NCBI RefSeq assembly: GCF_041734735.1
Contig: NC_134878.1
Coordinates: 635,001 to 699,000, forward strand
From: Babylonia areolata
Taxonomy: Eukaryota > Mollusca > Gastropoda > Neogastropoda > Buccinidae
Length of the DNA: 64,000 nucleotides
Direction: 5' to 3'
The notes beneath the pieces were generated by a model. It did no database searches and was not told where the DNA came from. It was given only the letters and a program-made list of their open reading frames with translations. Shown here piece by piece: positions 11,290 to 23,240 of the stretch; the stretch's first letter is position 1, and every line of letters starts with the position of its first letter. The position numbers and the translations under genes were made by a program.

Positions 11290-11665
11290 AAGAGTTGTGT
11301 GCCTTTGTCTTATTCTTATTAGGTAAAAAGAGTTGTGTGCCTTTGTCTTATTCTTATTAGGTAAAAAGAGTTGTGTGCCTTTGTCTTATTCTTATCAGGT
11401 AAAAAGAGTTGTGTGCCTTTGTCTTATTCTTATTAGGTAAAAAGAGTTGTGTGCCTTTGTCTTATTCTTATCAGGTAAAAAGAGTTGTGTGCCTTTGTCT
11501 TATTCTTATTAGGTAAAAAGAGTTGTGTGCCTTTGTCTTATTCTTATCAGGTAAAAAGAGTTGTGTGCCTTTGTCTTATTCTTATCAGGTAAAAAGAGTT
11601 GTGTGCCTTTGTCTTATTCTTATCAGGTAAAAAGAGTTGTGTGCCTTTGTCTTATTCTTATCAGG
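11290..11665 (+). repeat. 38-bp minisatellite, about 10 copies
   Basis: The unit is GAGTTGTGTGCCTTTGTCTT followed by ATTCTTATCAGGTAAAAA. C/T variation in TTATCAG/TTATTAG separates two unit types. Each unit carries a pyrimidine tract, an AG and an abutting GTAAAA. Confidence 0.92.
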
Positions 11666-11879
11666 AAAAGTCACTGTACTTGTTTCTTATTGAAAAAAAA
11701 CATTTTTGTTTAAGCGTTTTCTGTTTTATTTTGTCCTATTTTTGGTCTTTTTTTTTTCTTTTTGTTTCTGTATTTGTATATATTCATGCTGTTGACTTAC
11801 TGTGAAAAACAAGTTTGTATATTGACCCTCTGTATTTTTGGTCATAACTCGTGAGATGCCACAGGACACGATTGGCCGG

Positions 11880-13640
11880 AACTTGAATGTCTTGTTGAAC
11901 TTGTGTGTCTTGTCTTGTTGAACTTGAATGTCTTGTTGAACTTGTGTGTCTTGTCTTGTTGAACTTGTGTGTCTTGTCTTGTTGAACTTGTGTGTCTTGT
12001 TGAACTTGTGTGTCTCGTCTTGTTGAACTTGTGTGTTTTGTCTTGTTGAACTTGTGTGTCTTGTTGAACTTGTGTGTCTCGTCTTGTTGAACTTGTGTGT
12101 CTTGTTGAACTTGTGTGTCTCGTCTTGTTGAACTTGTGTGTCTTGTCTTGTTGAACTTGTGTGTCTTGTTGACTTGTGTGACTTGTCTTGTGTCTTGTGT
12201 CTTGTTGAACTTGTGTGTCTTGTTGAACTTGTGTGTCTTGTCTTGTTGAACTTGTGTGTCTTGTTGAACTTGTGTGTCTTGTCTTGTTGAACTTGTGTGT
12301 CTTGTTGAACTTGTGTGTCTCATCTTGTTGAACTTGTGTGTCTCGTCTTGTTGAACTTGTGTGTCTTGTCTTGTTGAACTTGTGTGTCTTGTTGAACTTG
12401 TGTGTCTTGTCTTGTTGAACTTGTGTGTCTTGTTGAACTTGTGTGTCTTGTCTTGTTGAACTTGTGTGTCTTGTTGAACTTGTGTGTCTTGTTGAACTTG
12501 TGTGTCTTGTCTTGTTGAACTTGTGTGTCTCGTCTTGTTGAACTTGTGTGTCTTGTCTTGTTGAACTTGTGTGTCTTGTTGAACTTGTGTGTCTTGTCTT
12601 GTTGAACTTGTGTGTCTCATCTTGTTGAACTTGTGTGTCTTGTCTTGTTGAACTTGTGTGTCTTGTTGAACTTGTGTGTCTTGTCTTGTTGAGCTTGTGT
12701 GTCTTGTTGAACTTGTGTATCTTGTTAACTTGTGTGTCTTGTTTTGTTGAACTTGTGTATCTTGTTAACTTGTGTGTCTCGTCTTGTTGAACTTGTGTGT
12801 CTCGTCTTGTTGAACTTGTGTGTCTTGTTGAACTTGTGTGTCTCATCTTGTTGAACTTGTGTGTCTTGTGTCTCGTCTTGTTGAACTTGTGTGTCTTGTG
12901 TCTTGTCTTGTTGAACTTGTGTGTCTCGTCTTGTTGAACTTGTGTGTCTTGTGTCTCGTCTTGTTGAACTTGTGTGTCTTGTCTTGTTGAACTTGTGTGT
13001 CTTGTTGAACTTGTGTGTCTTGTCTTGTTGAACTTGTGTGTCTTGTTGAACTTGTGTGTCTTGTCTTGTTGAACTTGTGTGTCTTGTCTTGTTGAACTTG
13101 TGTGTCTTGTTGAACTTGTGTGTCTTGTCTTGTTGAACTTGTGTGTCTTGTCTTGTTGAACTTGTGTATCTTGTTAACTTGTGTGTCTTGTCTTGTTGAA
13201 CTTGTGTGTCTTGTCTTGTTGAACTTGTGTGTCTTGTCTTGTTGAACTTGTGTGTCTTGTGTCTTGTCTTGTTGAACTTGTGTGTCTCGTCTTGTTGAAC
13301 TTGTGTGTCTTGTTGAACTTGTGTGTCTTGTCTTGTTGAACTTGTGTGTCTTGTTGAACTTGTGTGTCTCGTCTTGTTGAACTTGTGTGTCTTGTTGAAC
13401 TTGTGTGTCTTGTCTTGTTGAACTTGTGTGTCTTGTCTTGTTGAACTTGTGTGTCTTGTCTTGTTGAACTTGTGTGTCTCGTCTTGTTGAACTTGTGTGT
13501 CTTGTTGAACTTGTGTGTCTTGTCTTGTTGAACTTGTGTGTCTCGTCTTGTTGAACTTGTGTGTCTCGTCTTGTTGAATTTGTGTGTCTTGTCTTGTTGA
13601 ACTTGTGTGTCTTGTCTTGTCTTGTGTGTCTCGTCTTGTT
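11880..13640 (+). repeat. 18/23-bp minisatellite, about 1.76 kb
   Basis: Two interleaved unit lengths: CTTGTTGAACTTGTGTGT (18 bp) and the same preceded by CTTGT (23 bp), with CTCGT variants. Long minus-strand frames rich in HKFNKT and QVQQD come only from the repeat and are not called as genes. Confidence 0.92.
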
Positions 13641-13777
13641 GAGGTGACCTCAGACCCTCTTGACTCAACTGAGTCTTGTGTCATCTGTCTCTCTGTCATT
13701 CAGATTCCTTTTACATTTTGATAAACACTGTTTTCTTTCATTATCGCTTGTGTGTTTTCAATCTAACTAATTACCTG

Positions 13778-13815
<38 letters not shown>

Positions 13816-16499
13816 CAAAACCATTTATATGTGTACATCTACGTGCTTGCATAATGTATGGATGTTTGTGTATGTGTGTGTGTGTTGTAATGGTAGTAGT
13901 TGTTGTTGTCTTCAATTTTACATCTTTCCACTCTGAGTGATACTTGATAGAAAAAATATTTGGGATTTAACTGCATATTTGGGGGTCTATGTGTGTGTGT
14001 GTGTGTGTGTGTAAGTTTAATCAGAAACAAAATTTCCAATCTCAACAGAGCAAACTTCTCCACACATCACTGACACAGTCACTGTCAAGGATTAAAGGTC
14101 TGTCACACCCTGAGGCAAGTTTTTTTTTGTTTGTTTTTTTAATTTATTCTCTCAACATTTTTTTCACCTTCTGGTTAACACGAAATACCATTTCGTTGAA
14201 TGTGGAAGCCATTGAGCAAGTAGGGTTGCTCTGACGAGTATGTGGCATAAAGAAAGTTTGATGGACACTGACACAAAAAACATGATAGTTACTTAAACAA
14301 TGTACTTGTGGAGAATACTGTGTCCAATTGTCAAGTCAACTGATTTCGTTGGATGTCACAAAAAGGAAAGGGAAAAGAAAAGAGTGATTTAATGTGTTGA
14401 TAAGAAACAAAATATGAACATTTAGGACAACAACCAAAAAAATGGAAACAACAGCATTGGAATGTCATTCACATACAATGAAACTGACCATGACATTGTA
14501 TGAGTGGAGCATATTATATCACGTAATATAATGTAGTATATGTATGAATGAAAATAAAAACGTGTCATCTATAAAATACATACACTCATTATATTCTTTG
14601 AAAATTATTTGTTGTGAACAATAATTGCCAGCTGAAAAATTGTGAGAAAATATTGCCCTGTAGGTTTGGAGTTATCTGCCCTAATCACCAATAAAAATGG
14701 ATCACATACATGCACAAATGCATGAGCACACACACACATACACACACTTACACCTCACACACATACATCACACTACATACACACACACACATTACACATC
14801 TAATATTACTAAAAGTGAAAAGACATCAAATTACAAAAAGAACACATACATGCATGCACACGTACATGCACACACAGGAATGCAAATTTATCCAAAAATG
14901 CACAAGATGACGAGTACTGACCCAACAAGATACTTCTTTCCCATTTCACACACACACACATAAACAGGCGTACACACATAGAGTACACACAGTGGGTGGG
15001 GGTGGTTTGGAAGGGAACATAACTCATATCATGGTTCACTTGAGTGATCTTATCACAGCTCTAGGTCCCTTGGCTGTCAAGATTAAATAAAAATGAGCCT
15101 GTCACACACACCTTACCACCAACAGACAGTTCAACAGGATGTTTGTTAAAGCCCATGTAGTGCTTTGCATAACATGGCTTTAGAAATAACAACAACATGA
15201 TTTCAAGTGTGATGAAAACCAGAAATAAAGCACTGTAGTGGGCTATTCGTAACCCGGCTTGTTTTTACTGTGGAGTGGAATCTGGCTAACCCAAATTAAT
15301 CTGGGGGCCTGTGTAAACTATTGGGAACTACCCCCAGTGGTAAACCTTCAATTAATGAGAACTGACCCACCAACCCAATCCCCTCCAGTTGAACTTTATG
15401 ACCCTGCCTGACCCCACCCCTCCACACACACAGAGGGAAAAAATATATACATAGATGGATCTATAAATAGATTCATTCTCACACACACACAAATGAGTGC
15501 ATGCATCAACACACAAGCACAAACACTCCCCACACATAATTTGCCCTTGATCATGGAACACACAATACATGTGTCATGATAAAAATGACGTCTAAACTTT
15601 ATATAATAATAATGTTATCACAACTGTGATAAATTGGAAGAATAAACAAGCATTCTCTAGCCAATCTGAGTAGTTTTCCATGACAAAATTACAGAACTGG
15701 AGTTTGCAGATATATATATAGAGAAAAAAGAAACAGCCAATGATATATAAACTAAGCAGGATAACTCATATTCTGGGATATCTTATTACGCAGCCTATGC
15801 AGTTACCAGGGTACTTAACGCTGGTACACAAACAAACATAACAATTTTTTCTAAATATATAAATGATGATCTTAAAACAAAGTTCTTGAAAACAAATTAT
15901 TTTCTGACTCATTTCAGGCTACTCTAACTGAACCCAAATATGAATCCTGATTTGTTGACTCAAACTGACCTCTCTCTCTCTCTCTCACACCCACATGCAA
16001 ACACGCATACACTCACTCACTCACTCAAACGCACACATACACACTCACTCACACACACACACTCACACTCACTCAAACACACACACACACACTGATACAC
16101 ACAATCCAGTATGGACAGGAAAATGAGAAAACCAATGAATGTTGCTCATGTCACAGCAACATCAACACTCACACACTCTTAAAAATAACTGAGTAAACAC
16201 AAGACTTGAATCCCACACAAACAATTAATAGAACTTCACATTCTCTTTCTTCTTATGTACATTCCCAATATTTCACTGAAATTGAAACTAAACTGGTATT
16301 GCACATTTCTTACTGAAATCATTCCCTTGCATTGTTCACCGTACCTTTGTCATGGCGTCAACAAGGCACACCACAAAAAATGGCAACAATGAGACACTGA
16401 TTTACAGACAGTTAAATTTTAGGACTGGAATGCATAGCCATCCTCAGCAGTGCTAAATTTGCAGTGTCTAGAATTGTTGGTAACTTTGATCAAATACAG

Positions 16500-16690
16500 A
16501 CGTTAAAGATCCCATAATCCATGTCAGTGTTCAGTGGGTTGTGGAAACTAGAATATACCCAGCATGCACATCCCCAAAAGCGGAGTATGGCTGCCTTCAT
16601 GGAGGGGTAAAAACGGTAAAAGCCCACCTGTGTACATGTGAGAGAACGGGGAAGCTGCAGCCCACAAACGAAGAAGTTAGCTACTCTGTG
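16500..16690 (+). mobile_element. SINE family B tail fragment
   Basis: It carries TTAAAGATCCCATAATCCAT, ATATACCCAGCATGCACA, AGTATGGCTGCCTTCATGG and AAAAGCCCACCTGTGTACAT. This matches the tails at 1000-1150 and 55975-56165. The tRNA-like head is absent. Confidence 0.7.
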
Positions 16691-16835
16691 TCTAGAAATT
16701 TTCCTTCAGTTCTAATAGTTAACTTAGGAAAATCCTTTACACTCAGCAAATTTAGTGCTGTGCTGCTAAGATTGCATCTGCAACCCAGCCCTGTTAATTA
16801 TACACATTATTCTAGATATTTTTCATTCATGGTAA

Positions 16836-16876
<41 letters not shown>

Positions 16877-17381
16877 CACAGTGGACAGATTGGAAGAACA
16901 GGCTATGACTAAAATCTCCATCCTTGAATAAAAATGTTTTGAGTTCTGATTTCTTGACCAGTCTTTTTTTTGGGGGGTGGGGTTTATTTTGTAGTTTTTT
17001 TGTTTGCTTGTTTGTTTTGTTTTTAGTGGAAAAGAGCTTGTAGTACATATGAACCAAAGATTGTTCTTCGCTGTTTTGGTTTATACAGTTGTTTTTTTCT
17101 GTGCTTGCTTCTGTTTATGCTAAATACACCAACCTTTCAAAATGTTTGTGATATATACCAACCTTTAAACATGTTAGTGATATATACCAACCTTTCAAAA
17201 TGTTAGTGATATTCTAAACAAAATGATATTTTAATAATATTTGCAGTTTACTGACTTGAGATGTAAAACAACAACAACAACAACAAAACACTCCATCTTT
17301 GAAAAACAATTCATACAAAACACTCCATCTTTGAAAAACAATTCATACTGTACATGTACGAAGGAACAGTGATATATATAT

Positions 17382-17549
17382 CAGGTGTCCCCAAAAAAGT
17401 GAACCACTTTTGCGTCCAAACTTTTAGATATTTTGCAGACTTGTTGATGATACCCTAAGGTTACTGTGTGAACATTTTCAATGATTTCAGTTTCTCTATC
17501 ACTGAGAAAATACTTGTCAAAAAGCGGTTCACTTTTTGGGGGACACCAG
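17382..17549. mobile_element. Mariner-like MITE, 168 bp
   Basis: Terminal inverted repeats of about 30 bp: the left end begins CAGGTGTCCCC and runs through AAGTGAACCAC; the right end reads GGTTCACTTTTTGGGGGACA then CCAG. A TA-rich run flanks both ends, fitting the TA target of Tc1/mariner elements. It is too short to encode a transposase. The family assignment rests on the TIR style and length. Confidence 0.75.
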
Positions 17550-19724
17550 ATATATATATATATATCAAATGAATCAACCAATCAATTGAACAATGAGGCA
17601 TCAATTAAGTCGATCAATTGGACAATGAGACATCAAATGAATCAACAAAATCAATGGGTTATGAATCAAATCAATCTGTTACAGCAATCAGTTGTTGACA
17701 TAAACCAATATTATTTTCATCCAGACAAAAAAACAAAAAACTTTAGTAACTTCAAGACAGTGATATAAGATTAATCATTTATGATAACTCAAAAGAAAAT
17801 GAAAAATTCAGCTAGATTATAAGAAACATAGGCAAATGTCATGATCACTGCAGAAGACCATGTTTTTCATATCTTTGTTTAATGTGTGTAAAATCATGTC
17901 AATATCTGGTTAAATGTTTTCTTCTTTGGTAAACATGTCTTGTGCAATGTTTCATGTATACAGCAATCTTATCATGTGTTATATGTGCATTGTGTTATGA
18001 TATCATTATTTACATATTTACAAGTAAATTACAATGTTAATGTACATCACTGAAGTTTTAATTTAATACCTGAAGAGGAATATATCAAATATGTACCAAG
18101 TGTCGGTCAGGTAACTTTATCACATGCCTGACAGCAAAATGTGTTGGTATAACTATAATCTGGTATTCATCTTCATGTTCTATTTTTTTTAATTTCTTGT
18201 CACTCCCAAGTCAAGAGGGGTGTTACTATGTTCATACCATAATAATTACAAGGTGTAAAGTATTCATCAAACTCATTAAAGCAAAATAAAAGCTATTTTC
18301 AAGAACAGCATTGAAAATTCATGAAATTTTAAAGTGTGCACACATGTGTAAATGCATGTAAACATATGCCCACACAGTTACATGCACATTCGCACAGACT
18401 TACACACCCACACCCACACAAATACACACAAGACACCCATGCACGTCCACAAACACACTTCACTCAAATTGTCAAAAGCATTTGCAGATGTACGCCCAAC
18501 AACACACCCAGTTAAACTAAACAGGTATACAAATATGGTAACTATAATCATTTTCAATGTTTTCTAAATCTACTCCAGACCAATTCACTTTCCAATACAA
18601 GTAGCACCTCATAATCCCATTTCCTGATGTTCAGTTTGACTAGAATGAATTGCATCTTGTTACACATAAATCTAAAACAACAGGTGTAGGGTTGGGGCAG
18701 ATTAAAGGAGTGGTATTAAAGAAAGAAAGGTTTGTTCTCCTCTTAAACCTAGAAAAGCAACTAAAGCTTTACCACTGAGTTGGACAGATTACATGTGTCT
18801 CAGAAACTTAAATCATTTGTAATGTAATTAACTTACCACCCAGTGATTGTACACACCATTCCTTGGTAAGTATTTTCAGTGTGAATTTCTACCTTCTTTC
18901 GCTCAAATACAGGAGTGATTAAATAAACCTGTACACATAGTGCCCATGAAATACTATCACTGGACTCAAATATCAGATACACATATATACCTATGCAAAT
19001 GTTTTCAAGTTGAACCAACCAGATGCGACTGAAAATATACACGGTTTCTGGTTTCTATTTGTTTAAAAAAAAAAAAAAATTTAAGTTTTTAAAAAAAGTC
19101 TTCACAGTGAAAGGCTAAGTGATGTTTGGAACAATCAGTAAACATTCTGTTATGTCATTAATTTGCTTTACATCAACAAGTAAAAAGTGGATACATTCAG
19201 TTCTGGAAACAAAGAAAAACTGAATACAGCAGATACAATTTCTATAACAAAATTAAAGGAATGGTTATAGATTGGAAAACAATATAATGGATAAAAATGA
19301 CCAAGCTCACAAACACATTCTTTGGAAACAGACTAAGTGCACACAACGTGACCATCGAATGAGGAAGAAAAAAAGAGAAAAATATGTGTGCAAAGCTGTC
19401 GAAGATAAATTCCATTTCCTAAAAACTGTTTCATGAATTGTGAAACAGCCTAATTATACAAACGGTAATCCACTCAACTATCAAATGTGATTAATAAAAG
19501 ATACTAGACAATCACCAGAAACCAAGTCACTTATTAGATTGTGATAATATAAATAACCAATGGCTAATTTCAAGTTACTTCATAAGAGATATTTATCTAT
19601 TGATCTTTTCTTGTGTCTGTTAATCCTTTTCTTGTCACGTCTATTTCTTTGAATTACAGAAAACGAGTTTTAAAAAAAGAAAAAAATGCACTTGTGCCAG
19701 CAGTTTATAAAGCATCACTTTTGT

Positions 19725-19874
19725 CCAGTCTTTCATTACAGCATCATGTGGTCATCTCGTCAAGACCAATGCCAGTCCCTCAGCTAAAACCACTCACTCT
19801 CCAGACTTTCATTACAGCATCATGCCGTCATCTCGTCAAGACCAATGCCAGTCCCTCAGCTAAAACCACTCATT
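19725..19874. repeat. 76-bp tandem duplication at the 3' end of the GT31 gene
   Basis: Two copies of a segment beginning CCAGTCTTTCATTACAGCAT / CCAGACTTTCATTACAGCAT and ending in AGCTAAAACCACTCA abut at about 19800. On the minus strand each copy contains GAGTGGTTTTAG, which is the last codons and stop of the galactosyltransferase-like gene. Confidence 0.85.
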
Positions 19875-21059
19875 CACTTCCTCGTCCTTGCATTCTGATC
19901 GTGCTGCCACTGCCTTTTTCTCCATCTCCACTTGCATGCCTGGGTCCACACCATGAGCTAAAAATATATACAGAAAGTTGCATACACGTAATCCAGAACT
20001 GGATAAACTGAACCGGCCGCTATACGTAGGGGGAATTCGCAAACTATTGATAACGATACCAATGTAAGCGTCTTCATTGGGTATAGATTTCTTGTATTTG
20101 CTCTGCTCCACCAGTTTGGTGACAACGTCAAATGATAAGGCGTAACCACTGCCACTGGCATACACAGGATAATATTCTGGAAGGTAGGCTTCCTCGGACA
20201 CAGACCACTTTTCATTTGGGTTGCGAATCACTTTCCGTCTGTTTTCGTTTGTCAGCATGTTTCCTGCATAGAGATTAGTAGTTCGAGTATTTTGATGAAG
20301 CAAAAAATGTCTGAAAAGTGCAACATTCACAAAGCAATCATCATCAGTCTTCAGAACAAATGGAACTTCACAGTTCCTGCTCACCCAAGTCAGTCCATGC
20401 AACACTTTGTGTGTTAAATTACGGTAAGAGTCCACATAGCTGCCTCGTACAATATCTCTGAACATAACACTTTCTGAACTTAATTTCTCATTTGTATCAG
20501 CATCGTGTGTGTGTCCCACCAAAAAGAAACACTGCCAAGCACTGTCAATGCTGGGTGCAGTATCCCTACACCACGTGTTACGAATGGCTCTTCTGTGTTG
20601 AAAATGATCTGGTGAGGATGTGACAACGATGATGAAAAGAGACCCCCGTCTACAAGTGGGGGCTGTTGAGGCCGAGTCATCAAACTGCCCCGGATCCCAC
20701 ACCATTTTCCCCTGACTCCTTTCAGAGGAATAGTGAAGCAAGCTGTTGTTTCTGTTTGCAATACTTTTTCCGAGGAGCCGGATTTTGGGTCTGTGATAAT
20801 CTCCTGATGATCCAAGAAACACATGCTGCCTGCTTTCAAACGGTCGGTTGACGTATATGAGCAAGATAGTATAAATGACAAAGAAAGCCACAACTATAGC
20901 AATGACTGACCAGATGCCAGTCTTTAGAAGGAATCTGCGTGAGGCACGAGAAAGACTTTGAGACGGCATGGAGTTTTGCTGTACGTACACGCTGACCATG
21001 ACATATTCTGAGCCAGTGAAATAGCTGTGGACCTCAGACAGTCCCTGCCAAGGTCGCAT
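19860..21059 (-). CDS. Beta-1,3-galactosyltransferase-like protein (GT31 family)
   Basis: A single coding exon of about 399 residues, typical in length for type II Golgi GT31 enzymes, which transfer galactose or GlcNAc in beta-1,3 linkage to glycoconjugates. Numbering from 21062: a basic N-terminus, a signal anchor at about 48-71 (IAIVVAFFVIYTILLIYV), a stem, RRAIRNTW at 157-164, DSYRNLTHK at 211-219, the metal-binding triad in KTDDDCFVN at 238-246, YYPVYASGSGYALS at 297-310 and NEDAYIG at 329-335. N-glycosylation sequons lie at NNS 105-107 and NLT 215-217. The C-terminal part aligns by eye with the VHQISPEEM region of vertebrate B3GALT1. In-frame ATGs exist at 21059, 20996 and 20969; the last gives the usual short cytosolic tail. 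An acceptor-like CTCTCTCTCCAG precedes 21107, and a donor-like GTAAGT starts at 24068 going leftward, so a non-coding first exon near 24.1 kb is likely. The exact acceptor sugar cannot be told. Confidence 0.9.
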   Translation of the reverse strand: MRPWQGLSEVHSYFTGSEYVMVSVYVQQNSMPSQSLSRASRRFLLKTGIWSVIAIVVAFFVIYTILLIYVNRPFESRQHVFLGSSGDYHRPKIRLLGKSIANRNNSLLHYSSERSQGKMVWDPGQFDDSASTAPTCRRGSLFIIVVTSSPDHFQHRRAIRNTWCRDTAPSIDSAWQCFFLVGHTHDADTNEKLSSESVMFRDIVRGSYVDSYRNLTHKVLHGLTWVSRNCEVPFVLKTDDDCFVNVALFRHFLLHQNTRTTNLYAGNMLTNENRRKVIRNPNEKWSVSEEAYLPEYYPVYASGSGYALSFDVVTKLVEQSKYKKSIPNEDAYIGIVINSLRIPPTYSGRFSLSSSGLRVCNFLYIFLAHGVDPGMQVEMEKKAVAARSECKDEEVNEWF

Positions 21060-21284
21060 CACTCTTGTAGGTGTGGAGACTGCATGCTCTGACCAGAGTC
21101 ATCATATCTGGAGAGAGAGAAAAAATGTTGTATTGATAGTAATACAAGTCAACATTCATTCATTTCCCTTCTCCACACATGCTCACAATCATATACATGC
21201 ATGAGTTCATACAAACACACATTCACACATACTCATGTATGCATACATGCACACAGATAACATACACACCTTTCACACACACAC

Positions 21285-21710
21285 ACACACATGCATGCAT
21301 AACATGGATACACACATACATGCACACACACATGACCATGCAGCTGCTCTAGGGAGACCAGAGAAGGAGCAAGCGATTACAACCTGAATGTGTACTGTAC
21401 ATGAGGTGTGCATTGAGACAACTGAGTCACTAGATCAATAACTGTATGCAAGTCACAGCGCAGTGGAGCCAGTCAGTGTTGGTCATGTCAACTATGGAAA
21501 ACGACATGCATGATTTATCATTTTTATGCATTGGAAAGATTTACGATGGATTGGCAGCAGCTGCAATGTTAACTAGAGTTTGGTGTACATGACTTAGAGC
21601 TGTGTTCTTCTGTGTTGATTTACATATGTGTGTGATTGTGATTGTGTGTGTGTGTGTGGCTGTGTGCATGCATGTGTGTGTGTATGTGTGTGTGTGTGTG
21701 CACACACACA

Positions 21711-21752
<42 letters not shown>

Positions 21753-21755
21753 TGC
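21285..21755. repeat. CA/TG microsatellite tracts
   Basis: An (AC)n-rich stretch near 21200-21300 and a nearly perfect (TG)n with a central CACACACACAC switch at 21640-21750. The sense switch from TG to CA makes a potential hairpin or Z-DNA segment. It lies in the probable 5' UTR intron of the GT31 gene. Confidence 0.8.
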
Positions 21756-22064
21756 CATTCTTCTGACATGTTTGCAGTAACTTACAAAGTTAAATGTGAC
21801 CTCCAGTGCATGTGTACAGCACACCCACTGTAGTGTAAGGCTTGTTGAACTAAAGTAACAGTGTGCCTGAATGCGGCAAGCTGATTGTTACACCCCCACC
21901 CCTCACCCCCCACCCACACCTGCCCATCTCCCTCCCTCCTCACTTCACCTAACAGACCCTAAAGCAGTAGTAGCAGTAGTGCTACTACTACAACACCCCA
22001 CCCCATCTCCCTTCCTTCTCACCTCCCCTAACAGACCATTAACAATATCATCATACCATCATTT

Positions 22065-23240
22065 TCACAGCTATGTTGAAAAAAGGTTCCAAAACAGATC
22101 CAGGTAATTACAGGCCTGTGAGCTTGACTTGCATTGCATGTAAGATTCTGGAGAGCTTTATAAGAGATGTGGTAATTGCTCATGTACTCAAAATGACTTG
22201 TATGCTAAATGCCAACATGGATTCAGGAAAAAGAGATCATGTGTCACACAATTACTAGAAGTAATCGACAACCTAACAGAACTGATAGATAATGGGGAGT
22301 TAGTTGATATAATGTACTTGGACTTAGAAAGGCATTTGATTCTGTCCCTCATGAAAGGTTGCTAACTAAACTAAAAGCACATGAAGTGACTGGTAATATT
22401 CTAAACTGGATTAGAAGTTTTCTTAAAGGAAGGTCACAATTAGTGAGAGTGGGAGAAGAGGGATCCAAGAAATCTGGGGTTTTAAGTGGAATTCCATAGG
22501 GTAGTGTTCTAGGGCCCATATTATTCACTGTGTTCATTAACGATTTACTGGACATGACTCAAACCACATGCAAAATATTTGCAGACACAAAAATATATGA
22601 TAGGCGACAAACAGCACAAGAATCCAACAGGACATAAACAAGCTACAAGAATGGGCAGATGAATGGAACCTTTACTTCAATGTAGTGAAATGTAAGGTGA
22701 TGCACATTGACAAAAAGAATGAACAGTTTGAATATACTATGATTACGAATGATGAGGTGAAGAAAATAAATACATGTGACGAAGAAAAAGATCTTTTATC
22801 AAGGTGATGCACATTGACAAAAAGAATGAACAGTTTGAATATACTATGATTATGAATGATGAAGTGATGAAAATAAATACATGTGACGAAGAAAAAGATC
22901 TGGGAGTTACCTTTGATAAAGATTTATTCTTTGATCCTCACATCTAGAGAGTTGTAAACAAAGCAAATCAGATGATGGGACTGATCAGGAGAACTTTTAC
23001 CTTTCCAGTAAAGGAGACATTTATCAAGTTATATAAAGCATTTGTCAGGCCCCATCTTAAATACGCTCATGTAATTTGAAGTCCTCATCTCAAGAGACAG
23101 TCAAAAATGACAGAAAATGTACAAAGACAAGCTACTAAAATCCTGAGAGTGTGCAAAAACTGAAACTATACAGAAAGATTACATAATCTCCAATTACACT
23201 CACTCAAAGGAAGGAGGATCAGATCGAGGAGACCTAATTA
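22065..23240 (+). mobile_element. Decayed LINE reverse transcriptase fragment
   Basis: Translated pieces in shifting frames give KTDPGNYRPVSLTCIACKIL, DLERAFDSVPHERLL, GPILFTVFINDLLDM and KANQMMGLIRRTFTF, the order expected in the RT domain and thumb of CR1/Jockey-type non-LTR elements. Stops and frame changes show it is dead. About 106 bp is tandemly duplicated (22695-22800 and 22801-22906). It lacks an endonuclease domain, so it is 5' truncated. It lies antisense to the GT31 gene inside its probable first intron. Confidence 0.85.

Larger units (their letters stand above)
13640..19600. other. AT-rich stretch without recognisable genes
   Basis: It contains (TA)n at 13776-13811, (GT)n at 13988-14012, CA-rich and TC-rich tracts at 14725-14800, 14950-14970 and 15970-16095, a (CT)n at 16836-16874, short duplications at 17115-17345, and the elements listed separately at 16500 and 17382. 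I see no open frame resembling a known protein here. Confidence 0.6.

Noticed and set aside
11784-13699. Minus-strand frames of about 280-330 codons rich in HKFNKT and QVQQD
   Set aside because: Pure products of the 18/23-bp minisatellite.
17381-17581. Minus-strand 66-codon frame with VVHFFGDT end
   Set aside because: It lies across the mariner-like MITE including its inverted repeats; too short and non-conserved to be a transposase.
19955-20035. Intron near the 3' end of the GT31 gene (TATATTTTTAG acceptor-like)
   Set aside because: The frame reads through and the residues on both sides align with the normal C-terminal part of the family, so no splice is needed.
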